Assembly (NCBI GenBank): GCA_020845955.1
Contig: JADLEU010000013.1
Coordinates: 1-64,000 of the forward strand
From: Anaerolineales bacterium
GTDB lineage: Bacteria; Chloroflexota; Anaerolineae; Anaerolineales; UBA6663
Length of the DNA stretch: 64,000 bases
Direction of reading: 5' to 3'
Each line of letters opens with the position of its first letter. Position 1 is the first letter of the stretch. Shown in pieces: positions 16,933-25,643 of the stretch. The notes beneath the pieces were generated by a model, which saw only the letters and a program-made list of their open reading frames with translations, made no database searches and was not told where the DNA came from. A program made the translations under genes and the position numbers.

Positions 16933-17051
16933 CCCCGCTGCAACATCCACCCCGCTCAGCCTGTAATCACAGATAGGACACAACCACGCGCCAGCCGCAA
17001 TGATGGCTGGCCAGCGCACGCCTGCGGGCGCGAAAGGAGCTCAGTCCAACG

Positions 17052-17585
17052 ATGGCAGACGTTTCCGCGATCTTTGGCATCCTGCTCACCCTTGGCATTC
17101 TCTTCCCCGGCATGCTGACCGCCTGGTGGCTGCTCTTTCCAGCGGTGATCGAGCGCGCTCGGCTGCGCCTCGAACGCACGCCCTGGCGCTGCTTCTGGCT
17201 CGGCGGCGTAACGGGCGCGGCCCTCGTCATCCCCATCGCCATCCTGCTCGCCCTGCCTTTCGGCCCAGCCAGGCTGGCAGGCTGGGGGCTGATCGTCGTG
17301 GTGCTGGCCTTCTCCAGCTTGGGCGCTGCCGGCCTGGCGGCCAAGATGGCGGGAGAGATACAGCGGCATGGCAGCGGCGCAACCCCGCTGGGCGCCTTCG
17401 CGCGCGCGGCGATTGCGCTCGAGCTGGCCGCTGCCTTTCCGATCGTGGGCTGGTTCGTGGTGATCCCATTGGCGAGCGTAACCGCACTGGGCGCCGCCCT
17501 CTTCACGCTGCTGCGCTGGAGTGCTGCCCCAACCGTTGAGCCGCCCCCTCCCCTGACGGCCCCAGCCGCCTCGCAGCCAGGCTAG
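17052..17585 (+). CDS. Hypothetical membrane protein
   Basis: The 177-aa protein has a good AAGGAGC ribosome-binding site 12 nt upstream. It has about four hydrophobic helices, including 'FGILLTLGILFPGMLTAWWL' and 'LVIPIAILLALPFG', and a Pro-rich C-terminal tail. No family is recognised. It resembles the 15593-16078 product in size and layout. It lies 3 nt upstream of the DUF1800 gene, so the two are probably co-transcribed, and it may be a membrane factor for the DUF1800/DUF1501 pair. Confidence 0.65.
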   Translation: MADVSAIFGILLTLGILFPGMLTAWWLLFPAVIERARLRLERTPWRCFWLGGVTGAALVIPIAILLALPFGPARLAGWGLIVVVLAFSSLGAAGLAAKMAGEIQRHGSGATPLGAFARAAIALELAAAFPIVGWFVVIPLASVTALGAALFTLLRWSAAPTVEPPPPLTAPAASQPG

Positions 17586-17588
17586 GCC

Positions 17589-19082
17589 ATGCCGTCGCGC
17601 CTCAGCCGCCGTGAATTCCTGCGCCTGGCAGGCCTGGTGGGCACCAGTGCGGCCGCTGCCGCTTGCGCCCCCATCTATGCCCGCCTCGGCGGTCCGGCCG
17701 AGCCGGCCGTGGGCGAGGCGCCTGGCTTGCCGCCCGCCGATTGGCTGGCGCTGAGCCGGCTCACCTATGGACCGCGCATGGCCGAGCGCGCGCGCATGGC
17801 GGCGATCGGCGTGGAGGCCTGGGTAGACGAACAGCTCGCGCCCACGCTGATCGACGACGGACCCGCCGCCTGGCGCCTGCGGCGCTTTGAGACTCTGGGG
17901 TTGCCGGCGCAGGACCTCGCCGACCAAGGCGACAGGTTGTTTGACAATCTCGACACGCGCAGCGTGCCCGCCGAGCTGCGCCAAGCCACGCTGATCCGCC
18001 AGGTCTACAGCCGCCGCCAGCTCTACGAGGTCATAGTCGAGTTCTGGAGCGATCACTTCCACATCAGCGTCGACAAAGGGGACTGCTGGTTCCTCAAGAC
18101 GGTGGACGACCGCGAGGTGATCCGCGCTCATGCCCTGGGCAGCTTCCACGATTTGTTGTGGGCCTCGGCCCACTCACCGGCTATGCTGGTTTATCTGGAC
18201 AACCAGGCCAACACCGCCGGTGCGCCGAACGAGAACTACGCGCGCGAGCTGCTGGAGCTGCACACCCTGGGCTTGGCCGGAGGCTACACCCAGACCGACG
18301 TGATGGAGCTGGCGCGCGCCCTCACTGGTTGGACGGTCAAGCAGCGCTTTTGGCGAGGCCAGTTTGCCTTCGAGGCCGCCCGGCACGACCCGGCCGCCAA
18401 GGCCGTGCTCGGCCTGCGCCTGGAGCCGGCCGGGCAGCGCGAGGCCGAGCGCGTGCTCGAGCGGCTGGCCGTGCACCCCGCTACCGCCCACCACCTTGCC
18501 TTCAAGCTGTGCCGGCGACTGCTGGCCGACGAACCGCCGGCCGAGATCGTGGCCCGCGCGGCGGCGACCTACCTCGCCACGTCGGGCGACATCCGCTCCG
18601 TGCTGCGCGTCATTCTGCTTGACGGGCTGGCCGTCGTCCCCGGCCTCCCCATGGCCAAGTTCAAGCGCCCCGTCAACTTCGTCGTTTCGGCGCTGCGGCA
18701 GCTCAACGCCGAGACCGACGCCGGCTCTGCCCTGCACGATTATCTGCAGCGCATGGGCCAGGCTTACTTTGCGTGGCCCACCCCCGATGGCTACCCTGAT
18801 CAGGCGGCGCCCTGGGCTGGCAATCTCATGCCCCGCTGGCAATTCGCCCTGGCGCTGGCGCGGAACGAGATCGATGGCACGCGCATCGATTTGCCGGCCG
18901 GCGCGCTGCCGCCCACGGAGCTGGCCGGCGAATTGGCCCTGCTGCTCTTGGGTCGTCGCTTTTCCCTGGCAGAGCGCGACGCGCTTTTGTCCAGCCTAAA
19001 CGCGGCGGGCGCCGCCGAGGCTGAGCTGCCCGCCATCCTGGCCGCCGGGCTGCTGGCGTCACCCGCTTTCCAATGGCACTAA
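17589..19082 (+). CDS. DUF1800 family protein with Tat-type signal
   Basis: The 497-aa protein carries a twin-arginine-like N-terminus ('SRREFLRLAGLVGTSAAAAA') followed by Cys, so it is a likely Tat substrate and perhaps a lipoprotein. The mature part matches DUF1800: 'LSRLTYGPRMAERARM', 'FWSDHFHISVDKG', 'PNENYARELLELHTLGL', 'DVMELARALTGW' and 'FVVSALRQLNAET'. DUF1800 proteins are almost always encoded next to DUF1501 proteins, as here, and are exported; their biochemical function is not established to my knowledge. The pair is probably one operon (37-nt gap). Confidence 0.9.
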   Translation: MPSRLSRREFLRLAGLVGTSAAAAACAPIYARLGGPAEPAVGEAPGLPPADWLALSRLTYGPRMAERARMAAIGVEAWVDEQLAPTLIDDGPAAWRLRRFETLGLPAQDLADQGDRLFDNLDTRSVPAELRQATLIRQVYSRRQLYEVIVEFWSDHFHISVDKGDCWFLKTVDDREVIRAHALGSFHDLLWASAHSPAMLVYLDNQANTAGAPNENYARELLELHTLGLAGGYTQTDVMELARALTGWTVKQRFWRGQFAFEAARHDPAAKAVLGLRLEPAGQREAERVLERLAVHPATAHHLAFKLCRRLLADEPPAEIVARAAATYLATSGDIRSVLRVILLDGLAVVPGLPMAKFKRPVNFVVSALRQLNAETDAGSALHDYLQRMGQAYFAWPTPDGYPDQAAPWAGNLMPRWQFALALARNEIDGTRIDLPAGALPPTELAGELALLLLGRRFSLAERDALLSSLNAAGAAEAELPAILAAGLLASPAFQWH

Positions 19083-19119
19083 ACCCGGCCGCATCGAGGC
19101 CGGCCTGTGAGGAGGTCGC

Positions 19120-20379
19120 ATGTCTATGACGGACACCCGGCGCGGCGTCATCCAGGCAGCGGCTGTGTTGGCAAGCGCCGTTGCCTGGCCGGCTTGGATG
19201 CCGCGGCTGGCATTTGCGCCTGCCCAGACGGCTCCGCGCGGCGATACGCTCGTGGTCGTTTTTCTGCGCGGCGCGGCCGACGCCCTCAACCTGGTCGTGC
19301 CGCACGGCGAAGCCGCCTATTACAACCGCCGCCCGACCCTGGCCATCCCGCGTCCGGACGACCGGCGTGCCAGCGCGGCGGCCCGCGCCGTGGACCTGGA
19401 TGGCTTCTTTGGGTTGCACCCGGCCCTGCGCCCGCTGCTGCCCGTCTGGGAGGCCGGCCACCTGGCTCCCATCCACGCCTGCGGCGCGCCCGACGAATCG
19501 CGCAGCCATTTCCGTGCCATGGAGCTCATGGAGCGCGGTGTGGAGGACGAGCGTGGCCCCGCCTCGGGCTGGATTGGCCGCCACCTGGCAACGCTCAACA
19601 CCAGCAACCCCTCACCGCTGCGGGCCGTGGGCCTGGGCCAACTGCCCCAGCGCAGCCTGAGCGGCGCCGTGCCCGTCTCGGCGCTGCGCTCGATCGTCGA
19701 CTTCCACCTGGGCGGCGACGCGCGCGCCGTCAACCAGATGCAGGCCGCGCTTGCGTCCCTATATGCCGGCGGCGAACCGCTTAATCGCCTGGGCCAGGAA
19801 ACGCTCGGCATCCTCGAGACCCTCCAGGCGCTCGATCCTCTCGGCTATGTGCCGGCCGGCGGCGCGCGTTATCCCGAGAGCGAGTTCGGCCTGGGCCTGC
19901 GCCAGATCGCCATGTTGATTAAGGCTGAAGTGGGGCTAGAGGCGGCGGCGATCGACGCCGGCGGTTGGGACACCCACTTTGCGCAGGGCGGCAGCGAGGG
20001 CCTGATGGCCGCACTGTTGACCGATCTGGGCCAGGGCCTGGCTGCCTTTCATGCCGATTTGTTCGCCCATATGAACCGCCTGACGATCGTCACCTTATCT
20101 GAGTTCGGCCGGCGGGTGCCAGAGAACGCCAGCCTGGGCACGGACCATGGCCACGGCAGCCTGATGCTGCTGCTGGGCGGGCACGTGGCGGGCGGCCGCG
20201 TCCACGGCCAATGGCCGGGCCTGGCAGCTGAGCAGCTTGTTGGCCCGGGCGACCTGGCCGTCACGACCGACTACCGCGACGTACTGGCCGAGGTCTGCCT
20301 GCGGCGCCTCAACAACTCGGCCCTGGGCGAGATCTTCCCCGGCTTCACCCCCACGCTGCGGGGCTTCCTGACGGCTTGA
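19120..20379 (+). CDS. DUF1501 family protein, exported partner of DUF1800
   Basis: The 419-aa protein starts after a strong GAGGAGG site. Its N-terminus ('DTRRGVIQAAAVLASAVAW') is a signal of Tat type. DUF1501 features include 'VVVFLRGAADALNLVVPHGE', 'DAGGWDTHFAQGG', 'VTLSEFGRRVPENASLGTDH' and 'GHGSLMLLLGG', an alkaline-phosphatase-superfamily-like arrangement of metal-binding His and Asp. It follows the DUF1800 gene closely. The substrate is unknown. Confidence 0.9.
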   Translation: MSMTDTRRGVIQAAAVLASAVAWPAWMPRLAFAPAQTAPRGDTLVVVFLRGAADALNLVVPHGEAAYYNRRPTLAIPRPDDRRASAAARAVDLDGFFGLHPALRPLLPVWEAGHLAPIHACGAPDESRSHFRAMELMERGVEDERGPASGWIGRHLATLNTSNPSPLRAVGLGQLPQRSLSGAVPVSALRSIVDFHLGGDARAVNQMQAALASLYAGGEPLNRLGQETLGILETLQALDPLGYVPAGGARYPESEFGLGLRQIAMLIKAEVGLEAAAIDAGGWDTHFAQGGSEGLMAALLTDLGQGLAAFHADLFAHMNRLTIVTLSEFGRRVPENASLGTDHGHGSLMLLLGGHVAGGRVHGQWPGLAAEQLVGPGDLAVTTDYRDVLAEVCLRRLNNSALGEIFPGFTPTLRGFLTA

Positions 20380-20393
20380 GGCACGCCGGCAGG

Positions 20394-20425
20394 AAACAAA
20401 AAAGGGCGAGATCGAAATCTCGCCC
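20394..20425 (-). terminator. Rho-independent terminator of acpP
   Basis: A perfect 9-bp stem (GGGCGAGAT/ATCTCGCCC, 20404-20425) with a 4-nt loop is followed, on the minus strand, by TTTTTTGTTT. It lies 33 nt after the acpP stop. It also separates acpP from the convergent DUF1501 gene. Confidence 0.9.
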
Positions 20426-20457
20426 ACCCTGTTCGCGCGCGGCGCCGCCAGCGAGGC

Positions 20458-20700
20458 TCAGACTTTCTTCAAGCGCGTATCGAGGTAGGAGACGGCTTCA
20501 CCCACGGTTGTGATCTTCTGGGCGTCCTCGTCGGAAATCTCGCCACCGAACTTCTCCTCGAACGCCATGATTAGCTCAACCAGGTCAAGCGAATCAGCTT
20601 CCAGGTCCTCGCGAAAGCGAGCTTCGGGCGTGACCTTCGTGGGATCGGCTCCCAGCAATTCGACGATAATGCCCTTCACTTCGTCAAGCGTATCAGCCAT
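20458..20700 (-). CDS. acpP: Acyl carrier protein
   Basis: This 80-aa acidic protein is a classic ACP. The phosphopantetheine attachment Ser (about residue 37) is in '[19 protein letters not shown]', followed by '[20 protein letters not shown]'. ACP carries growing acyl chains in fatty acid synthesis in the cytoplasm. The start at 20700 is supported by a GGAGAC ribosome-binding site and the family length; the track's 106-aa start adds leader sequence. It is expressed from a strong promoter at 20751-20778 and ends in a clear terminator, so it is monocistronic. Confidence 0.96.
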   Translation of the reverse strand: MADTLDEVKGIIVELLGADPTKVTPEARFREDLEADSLDLVELIMAFEEKFGGEISDEDAQKITTVGEAVSYLDTRLKKV

Positions 20701-20750
20701 ATGTGTCTCCTTCACAAGCGTGTTTTCTTGGGTGGGGTGAAGCTCGCCCC

Positions 20751-20778
20751 ATTGTATGTCACGGCTAACGGTTGTCAA
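20751..20778 (-). promoter_or_regulatory. Sigma-70-type promoter of acpP
   Basis: On the minus strand the sequence reads TTGACA, a 16-nt spacer, then TACAAT. It is correctly placed about 50 nt upstream of the acpP start. The -35 is a perfect consensus match. Confidence 0.85.
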
Positions 20779-20794
20779 GGCAGCCTGGCCGAAT

Positions 20795-20811
20795 AATGAC
20801 TGCCAGTCATT
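20795..20811. promoter_or_regulatory. Perfect 17-nt palindrome between divergent acpP and fni promoters, probable operator
   Basis: AATGACTG-C-CAGTCATT has perfect 8-bp arms and a one-base centre. It lies 3 bp before the fni -35 box and 16 bp behind the acpP -35 box. The form suits a homodimeric repressor of the TetR type. No regulator gene is adjacent. Confidence 0.65.
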
Positions 20812-20814
20812 TTA

Positions 20815-20843
20815 TTGACAGGCATCAGGCCGGCTGGTAAGAT
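20815..20843 (+). promoter_or_regulatory. Sigma-70-type promoter of fni
   Basis: TTGACA, a 17-nt spacer and TAAGAT lie about 33 nt upstream of the fni ATG. The -35 is perfect and the -10 matches 4 of 6. It drives fni and the coupled polyprenyl synthase gene. Confidence 0.8.
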
Positions 20844-20875
20844 TACGACCGTCCACTCCCATATAACCCCGTCCA

Positions 20876-21928
20876 ATGACTGAAGTTACGGGCACGGCGG
20901 CTCGCAAGGCCGATCACATCCGCATCAACCTGGAAGAAGACGTGCAATCCGGGCTAACCACAGGCCTGGAGCGCTATCACTTTATTCACCAAGCGCTGCC
21001 CGAGCTGGACCTGGCCGCCGTCGACGCCAGCGTGTCCTGGTTTGGCAAGCGCCTGCGAGCGCCGCTGCTGATCTCCAGCATGACTGGCGGCACCGAGGAG
21101 GCGCGCCGCCTCAACCGCACCCTGGCCGCATCCGCCCAGGCCGCGGGCATCGCCATGGGCCTGGGTTCGCAGCGCGCGGCCGTCGAGGACGAAGCGCTGG
21201 CTCCCACCTTCCAGGTGCGCGCGGTCGCGCCGGACATTCTGCTGTTCGCTAACCTTGGCGCCGTCCAGCTCAACTATGGCTATGGACTGGATCAGTGCCG
21301 CCGGGCTGTTGACATGCTCGAGGCAGACGCGCTAGTGTTGCACCTGAACGCATTGCAGGAAGCCGTCCAGCCGGACGGCGATGCCAACTTCGCTGGCCTG
21401 CTTTCTAAGATCGAGGTCGTCTGCCGCGCCCTGCCCGTGCCCGTCATCGCCAAGGAGGTCGGGTGGGGCATCTCTGAGCAGGCGGCGCGCCAACTGGCCG
21501 GTGCGGGCGTGGCCGCCATCGACGTGGCGGGGGCCGGTGGAACATCCTGGTCACAGGTGGAGATGCATCGCGCCCGCACCGCGGCCCAGCGCCGCATTGC
21601 GGGCGCCTTTATCAATTGGGGCATCCCCACGGCCCAGGCCATCCTGAACGTCCGCCGCGCCGCTGCCGGCCTGCCCATCATTGCCTCCGGCGGCCTGCGC
21701 GGCGGCATCGACGCGGCCAAGTGCGTGGCGCTCGGCGCGCGCTTGTGCGGGCTGGCCAGCCCCTTCATCAAGGCGGCGGCCGTCTCGCTGGAGGCCGTCA
21801 CTGAAACCATCGACGAACTAAGCCGCGAGCTGCGCATCGCCATGTTCGCCGCGGGCGCGGCCAACCTGGAGGCGCTCCAGGCCATCCCGCTCGTGGAACG
21901 CCCCGACCTGACCGCGCCGCTCGCCTGA
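20876..21928 (+). CDS. fni: Type 2 isopentenyl-diphosphate delta-isomerase
   Basis: This 350-aa FMN-dependent enzyme interconverts IPP and DMAPP in isoprenoid synthesis. Family motifs in order are '[15 protein letters not shown]', '[11 protein letters not shown]', '[15 protein letters not shown]' (the H-x-N-x2-Q block), '[12 protein letters not shown]', '[12 protein letters not shown]' and '[20 protein letters not shown]' (phosphate binding). Length is normal. It is followed 5 nt later by a polyprenyl synthase, which uses its products, and the two form an operon from the promoter at 20815. Confidence 0.95.
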   Translation: MTEVTGTAARKADHIRINLEEDVQSGLTTGLERYHFIHQALPELDLAAVDASVSWFGKRLRAPLLISSMTGGTEEARRLNRTLAASAQAAGIAMGLGSQRAAVEDEALAPTFQVRAVAPDILLFANLGAVQLNYGYGLDQCRRAVDMLEADALVLHLNALQEAVQPDGDANFAGLLSKIEVVCRALPVPVIAKEVGWGISEQAARQLAGAGVAAIDVAGAGGTSWSQVEMHRARTAAQRRIAGAFINWGIPTAQAILNVRRAAAGLPIIASGGLRGGIDAAKCVALGARLCGLASPFIKAAAVSLEAVTETIDELSRELRIAMFAAGAANLEALQAIPLVERPDLTAPLA

Positions 21929-21933
21929 TCCGA

Positions 21934-22971
21934 ATGTCCCTGGCCGCGCTGACGTCGCTCTATCTGCCCGCGTTCGAAGCCGAGCTGCGCCAGGCAGTCG
22001 AAACGCCGCTTCGGCGCGCCGGGTCTCACCGTGACGGCGCGCCGGCCAGTGATCTGAGCGAGTACTTCGAGATGCTCGCCTACCATCTCGGCTGGACCGA
22101 TGGCGGCGCGGGCGGCAAGCGCATCCGGCCTCTGCTGTGCCTGCTGTCTTGCGCCGCGGCCGGCGGCGAATGGCAGCAAGCCTTGCCCCTGGCCGCCGCC
22201 GTCGAGCTCATCCACAACTTCTCCCTGATCCACGACGACATCCAGGACAACAGCCCACTGCGGCATGGCCGCCCAACGGTCTGGGCGCGCTGGGGCGCGG
22301 CCCAGGCCATTAACGCCGGCGATGCCATGTTCACGCTGGCGTATCTGGCGCCACACCGCCTGGCCGAGCGGGGCGTGCCGGCCGACGTGACCCTTGCCAC
22401 GCTGGCCGAGCTCAATCACACCTGTCTTGAGCTCACCCAGGGCCAGTATCTCGACATGGCCTACGAGCAGCGCCAGCGCGTGACGGTGGCCGAGTATCTG
22501 GCCATGATTGAAAAGAAGACAGCGGTCCTCATCGCCGCTGCTGCCTACCTGGGCGCCTGGGTGGCTGGTGCCCGCTCCGACCGCCTGGGCGACTACTATC
22601 AGTTTGGCTTGAACCTGGGACTGGCGTTTCAGCTGCAGGATGACCTGCTGGGGATCTGGGGCGATTCAGTCGTCACGGGTAAGTCGGCTCTCAGCGACCT
22701 CGAGGCGCGCAAGAAGAGCCTGCCCGTGGTCTACGGGCTGGAACACTCTCCAGAATTCGGGCGCGCCTACGCGCAGCGGCACGTACCGGGCGCCTCAGTC
22801 GCCGGCCTGGCCGCGATGCTGGCCGATTTGGGCGCTCGCGTCGAGACCGAGCGCCGCGCGCAGGCCGCCACCGTTTGCGCGGTTGAAGCCCTGGCTCGCT
22901 GCCGGGCAGCCGAACCGGCCGGCCAGGCGTTACGCGAGCTGACCAGCCAGCTTCTGCAGCGCGTCAAGTAG
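21934..22971 (+). CDS. Polyprenyl (geranylgeranyl/octaprenyl-type) diphosphate synthase
   Basis: The 345-aa trans-prenyltransferase condenses IPP units onto an allylic diphosphate. It has 'GGKRIRPLLCLLSCAA', the first Asp-rich motif in 'FSLIHDDIQDNSPLRHGRPT' (about residue 100), and a second Asp region 'FQLQDDLLGIWGD' (about 237). Product length cannot be set from sequence; a GGPP or longer chain for menaquinone side chains or lipid carriers is likely. It is co-transcribed with fni. The MenA-like gene at 55239 could use such a product. Confidence 0.92.
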   Translation: MSLAALTSLYLPAFEAELRQAVETPLRRAGSHRDGAPASDLSEYFEMLAYHLGWTDGGAGGKRIRPLLCLLSCAAAGGEWQQALPLAAAVELIHNFSLIHDDIQDNSPLRHGRPTVWARWGAAQAINAGDAMFTLAYLAPHRLAERGVPADVTLATLAELNHTCLELTQGQYLDMAYEQRQRVTVAEYLAMIEKKTAVLIAAAAYLGAWVAGARSDRLGDYYQFGLNLGLAFQLQDDLLGIWGDSVVTGKSALSDLEARKKSLPVVYGLEHSPEFGRAYAQRHVPGASVAGLAAMLADLGARVETERRAQAATVCAVEALARCRAAEPAGQALRELTSQLLQRVK

Positions 22972-23058
22972 CCGGCCTTCGGCCTCTGGAGCACTGGCGC
23001 CATACGCCGGACCCATCACGGCGCGCGTTGGGCACCTGGCGTTGACCACCCGCTTGTC

Positions 23059-23190
23059 CTAGGCGGCAGCGATCAGCCTGGATAAGAACGCGCCGAGGAC
23101 GTTGGGCAGGCGTTCGCGCGACGGCGCTGGCATATTATGCTCGTGCTGCGCAACCGCGAACCGGGGCTGTTGGCCGCCGAATGCCATCCG
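23059..23190 (-). pseudogene. Possible C-terminal remnant of an alpha/beta hydrolase
   Basis: The minus-strand frame ends in 'FAVAQHEHNMPAPSRERLPN' followed by 'VLGAFLSRLIAA' and a stop. This resembles the last strand, catalytic His and final helix of alpha/beta hydrolases (typically GHnmP...vl.FL). Nothing upstream in the frame looks like the rest of such an enzyme; it runs into the MFS relic on the other strand. This is a weak, motif-level call and could be chance. Confidence 0.25.
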
Positions 23191-23211
23191 CCGCGAAGCA
23201 GGAGCAAACCA

Positions 23212-24302
23212 TGTCCAACGGCAATCTGTCTCAGCAGCCGCGCCTCCTATTCTTCGGCAGCGTGATGGTGCTGTTTGTCGGCATGGGTCTGTTCCCGGTC
23301 CTGCCGCTTTACGCCGCGGAGTTGGGCGCATCGCGCATCACGATTGACCTGCTGTTCTCCCTGTGATGTACGCCGCCAACTCGGCCGGTCCCCTGGCGGT
23401 GGGCTGGCTCGGCCCGCGCCTGGGACACCCCCGGCTGTTTATTGCCACGGCCCTGCTCAGCCTGCCGGCGGCGCCGCTGGCAGGTCGGGTCACGGCGCTC
23501 TGGCAGCTCATGCTGCTGACCTCCATCCTCTGATTTTCGGGAGGCGTCCTGGTCACGCTGGCCAACGTGTGGACCGGGATGCTGGTCGCGCGCCAGCGGC
23601 GCGGGGCATCTTTCAGCCGTCTATCATTGGCCAGCCCGTTGGGGGCCGTGGTCGGCGGGTTTGCGGTCGGCCTGCTGCTCAAGTGGTCGGGCTACTCGGT
23701 GATGTTTGGGGTGCTGGCGTTCGTCTGGGCTGGCCTGCTCGTCATCGGCCTGCTCCTGCGGCCTCCCCCCGCCACCGCGCCCCCGAAAGCGATGGCCGCC
23801 TCACCAGCGCCGGCGCGCCTCGTCCGCCGCTTTGGCTGACTGCTTGGACTAACGCTGCTGTCCACGGTCGGCATCAGCGTGACGCAGCTTGGCCGTTCGA
23901 TGTCGATGCAGGCGCTTGAATTCTCGGCCAGCCTGGTCGCGAGCACCGCCACCGTGGACGGGCTGGCGGCGATTCCCGCCACCCTGCTCCTGGGCCGCCT
24001 GTCAGATCGCCTAGGGCGCGCCCGGCTGCTGGCGGGCGCCATGGCTCTGGCCGGGCTGGCCCCTACTCCTGGTGCATGCGGCGGAGGCCTGGCACTTCTG
24101 GCTGGCAGCCGCGCTGTCGTTCGCGGCCCAGAGCGCCAGCCGTGGGCTGAGCACGGCCCTGGCGTCTGACCTGCTGGCGCACGAAATCCTGGCGCGCGGC
24201 CTGCCGCTGGTGAACCTGGTCAATGCTGGCGGCGGCAGCCCTGGTGGGCGTCACTGTCGTAGAACCGCGGCGCCTGGTATGCCCGCCTCGTGTCCCCGCT
24301 AA
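23212..24302 (+). pseudogene. Decayed MFS transporter
   Basis: Fragments in shifting frames together make a 12-helix major facilitator. The first piece is 'MSNGNLSQQPRLLFFGSVMV' with 'LFPVLPLYAAELGASRITID'. A frameshift/stop follows at about 23352 and the protein resumes at 'MYAANSAGPLAVGWLGPRLG'. There are in-frame TGA codons at about 23531 and 23837, then 'LLLGRLSDRLGRARLLAGAM' (the conserved MFS loop) and another frameshift near 24060, after which 'HFWLAAALSFAAQSASRGL' continues. Both internal TGAs fall where Trp is plausible, as from TGG>TGA changes. TGA is a normal stop elsewhere in the window, so recoding is unlikely. Confidence 0.8.
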
Positions 24303-24383
24303 CCAGGCGAGCGGCCCAGCCGGTCCGAGCGTTCCCATCAGTTGCTGAGGCTTACGGCGCTGGCCCGCCGGCGGCCTTCGCCC

Positions 24384-25643
24384 TCACACGAATTCGCGGA
24401 AGACGCGATTGCCCAGCAGGCGCCCCGCCGGCGTCAGGCGCGCTCCCGCCTCATCCCACGCCAGCAGCCCCAGGCCCCGCAAGTGCCGCAGCCTGCGGCC
24501 ATAGGCCGCGGCCAACGTGGCGCCAAACCGCGCTTCGAAATCTGCGCCGCCGACCCCCTCCGCGGTCAGCCGCAGCCCCAGCAGCATGGTCTCACCCATC
24601 TCGTCGGCGCGCGTCTGCCGCGTGCGCTCGACCGCCGCCGGCGAAAACGGGAACTCGCCCACCACGCCATGCTCCAGCCGCGCGATGTACGCCCCGGGGG
24701 CCAGCACATTGGAATACCGCCAGCCCGCCGCGCACCCATGTGCCCCGGCCCCCAACCCCAGGTACGGGCGGTTGCGCCAGTACTGCAGATTGTGACGACA
24801 TTGATAGCGGCCGGGGGCGAGAAGTCGGAGGTCAGAAACCTGCGGGTCTGACCTCCGACTTCTGCCCTCTGCCTTCTCTGGCAGCGCCCAATTCGAGATC
24901 TCATACTGCCCGTACCCGTGGGCCGCCAGCAACTCCCCCGCCCAGCCATACATCTCGGCCGCCAGGTCCGCATCGGGCATTGGCAGCAGTCCGCGCTGCA
25001 CCCACGACCGCAGCGGCGTGCCGTGCTCTAGCGAGAGAGCATACAGCGATAGATGTTCGGGCTCCAACGCCAACACGCGCAGCAGGCTGGCCTGCCACAT
25101 CGCCAGTGTCTGGTGCGGCGTCCCAAAGATCAGATCCAGGTTGAGGCCGTGGCTGGCGCGGTCAAACCCGGCGGCCCTTGCCAGCGCCACCGCCTGCCGG
25201 ACGTCCTCAAAGCTGTGCAGCCGGTCCAGCAGCCTGAGCTCGGAGGCGTGCGTGGACTGAACCCCAAACGACAGCCGGCTCACGCCCAGCGCCCGCAGCC
25301 CCAGCAGATAGGCCGCATCCACCGTGCCGGGGTTCGCTTCCAGCGTGATCTCACAATCGGTCGTCAACGCAAACGCGCCGCGCAAGACCGCGAAGATGTC
25401 CTGGTACACCAGCAGCGGCAGCAGCGACGGCGTGCCGCCGCCGAAGAAGATCGTGTGCACCGGCCGGCCGGCCGCCGCCTCGCCCACTAGCCGGATCTCC
25501 CGCGCCAGCGCGCGGGCGTAGGGCGCCATCAAGTCGTCCAGCCCGGCAAAGGTGTTGAAATCGCAGTAGGCGCAGCGAACCTGGCAGAAAGGGATAGCAA
25601 TGTAGATACTGAGATTTTGTGGCTGACTTTCCGGCCTGCCCAT
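24384..25643 (-). CDS. hemW: HemW-like radical SAM protein with an in-frame palindromic insertion
   Basis: This 419-aa member of the coproporphyrinogen-III-oxidase-like radical SAM family begins 'LSIYIAIPFCQVRCAYCDFN', which holds the C-x3-C-x2-C cluster site. It continues with 'IFFGGGTPSLLP', 'EANPGTVD' and 'RLSFGVQS', then 'HGYGQYEISNWALP' and 'CRHNLQYWRNRPYLGLGAGA'. HemW is now regarded as a haem chaperone rather than an oxidase. About 20 extra residues ('EKAEGRSRRSDPQVSDLRLL') interrupt the normally short stretch between 'ISNWALP' and 'PGRYQCRHN'; they are encoded by the inverted repeat at 24820-24863. The insertion keeps the frame. Confidence 0.9.
   Translation of the reverse strand: MGRPESQPQNLSIYIAIPFCQVRCAYCDFNTFAGLDDLMAPYARALAREIRLVGEAAAGRPVHTIFFGGGTPSLLPLLVYQDIFAVLRGAFALTTDCEITLEANPGTVDAAYLLGLRALGVSRLSFGVQSTHASELRLLDRLHSFEDVRQAVALARAAGFDRASHGLNLDLIFGTPHQTLAMWQASLLRVLALEPEHLSLYALSLEHGTPLRSWVQRGLLPMPDADLAAEMYGWAGELLAAHGYGQYEISNWALPEKAEGRSRRSDPQVSDLRLLAPGRYQCRHNLQYWRNRPYLGLGAGAHGCAAGWRYSNVLAPGAYIARLEHGVVGEFPFSPAAVERTRQTRADEMGETMLLGLRLTAEGVGGADFEARFGATLAAAYGRRLRHLRGLGLLAWDEAGARLTPAGRLLGNRVFREFV
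24820..24863. repeat. 17-bp perfect inverted repeat inserted within hemW
   Basis: AGAAGTCGGAGGTCAGA (24820-24836) and its exact reverse complement (24847-24863) flank a 10-nt loop. On the plus strand the right arm runs into a degenerate echo, GCCCTCTGCCTTCT. The element falls exactly at the non-family residues of HemW, so it looks like a small mobile palindrome (REP/MITE-like) tolerated in frame. Confidence 0.85.

Noticed and set aside
23531-23837. TGA recoded as Trp or selenocysteine in the MFS relic
   Set aside because: TGA is used as a normal stop by many clear genes here, and the same relic has frameshifts, so decay is simpler.
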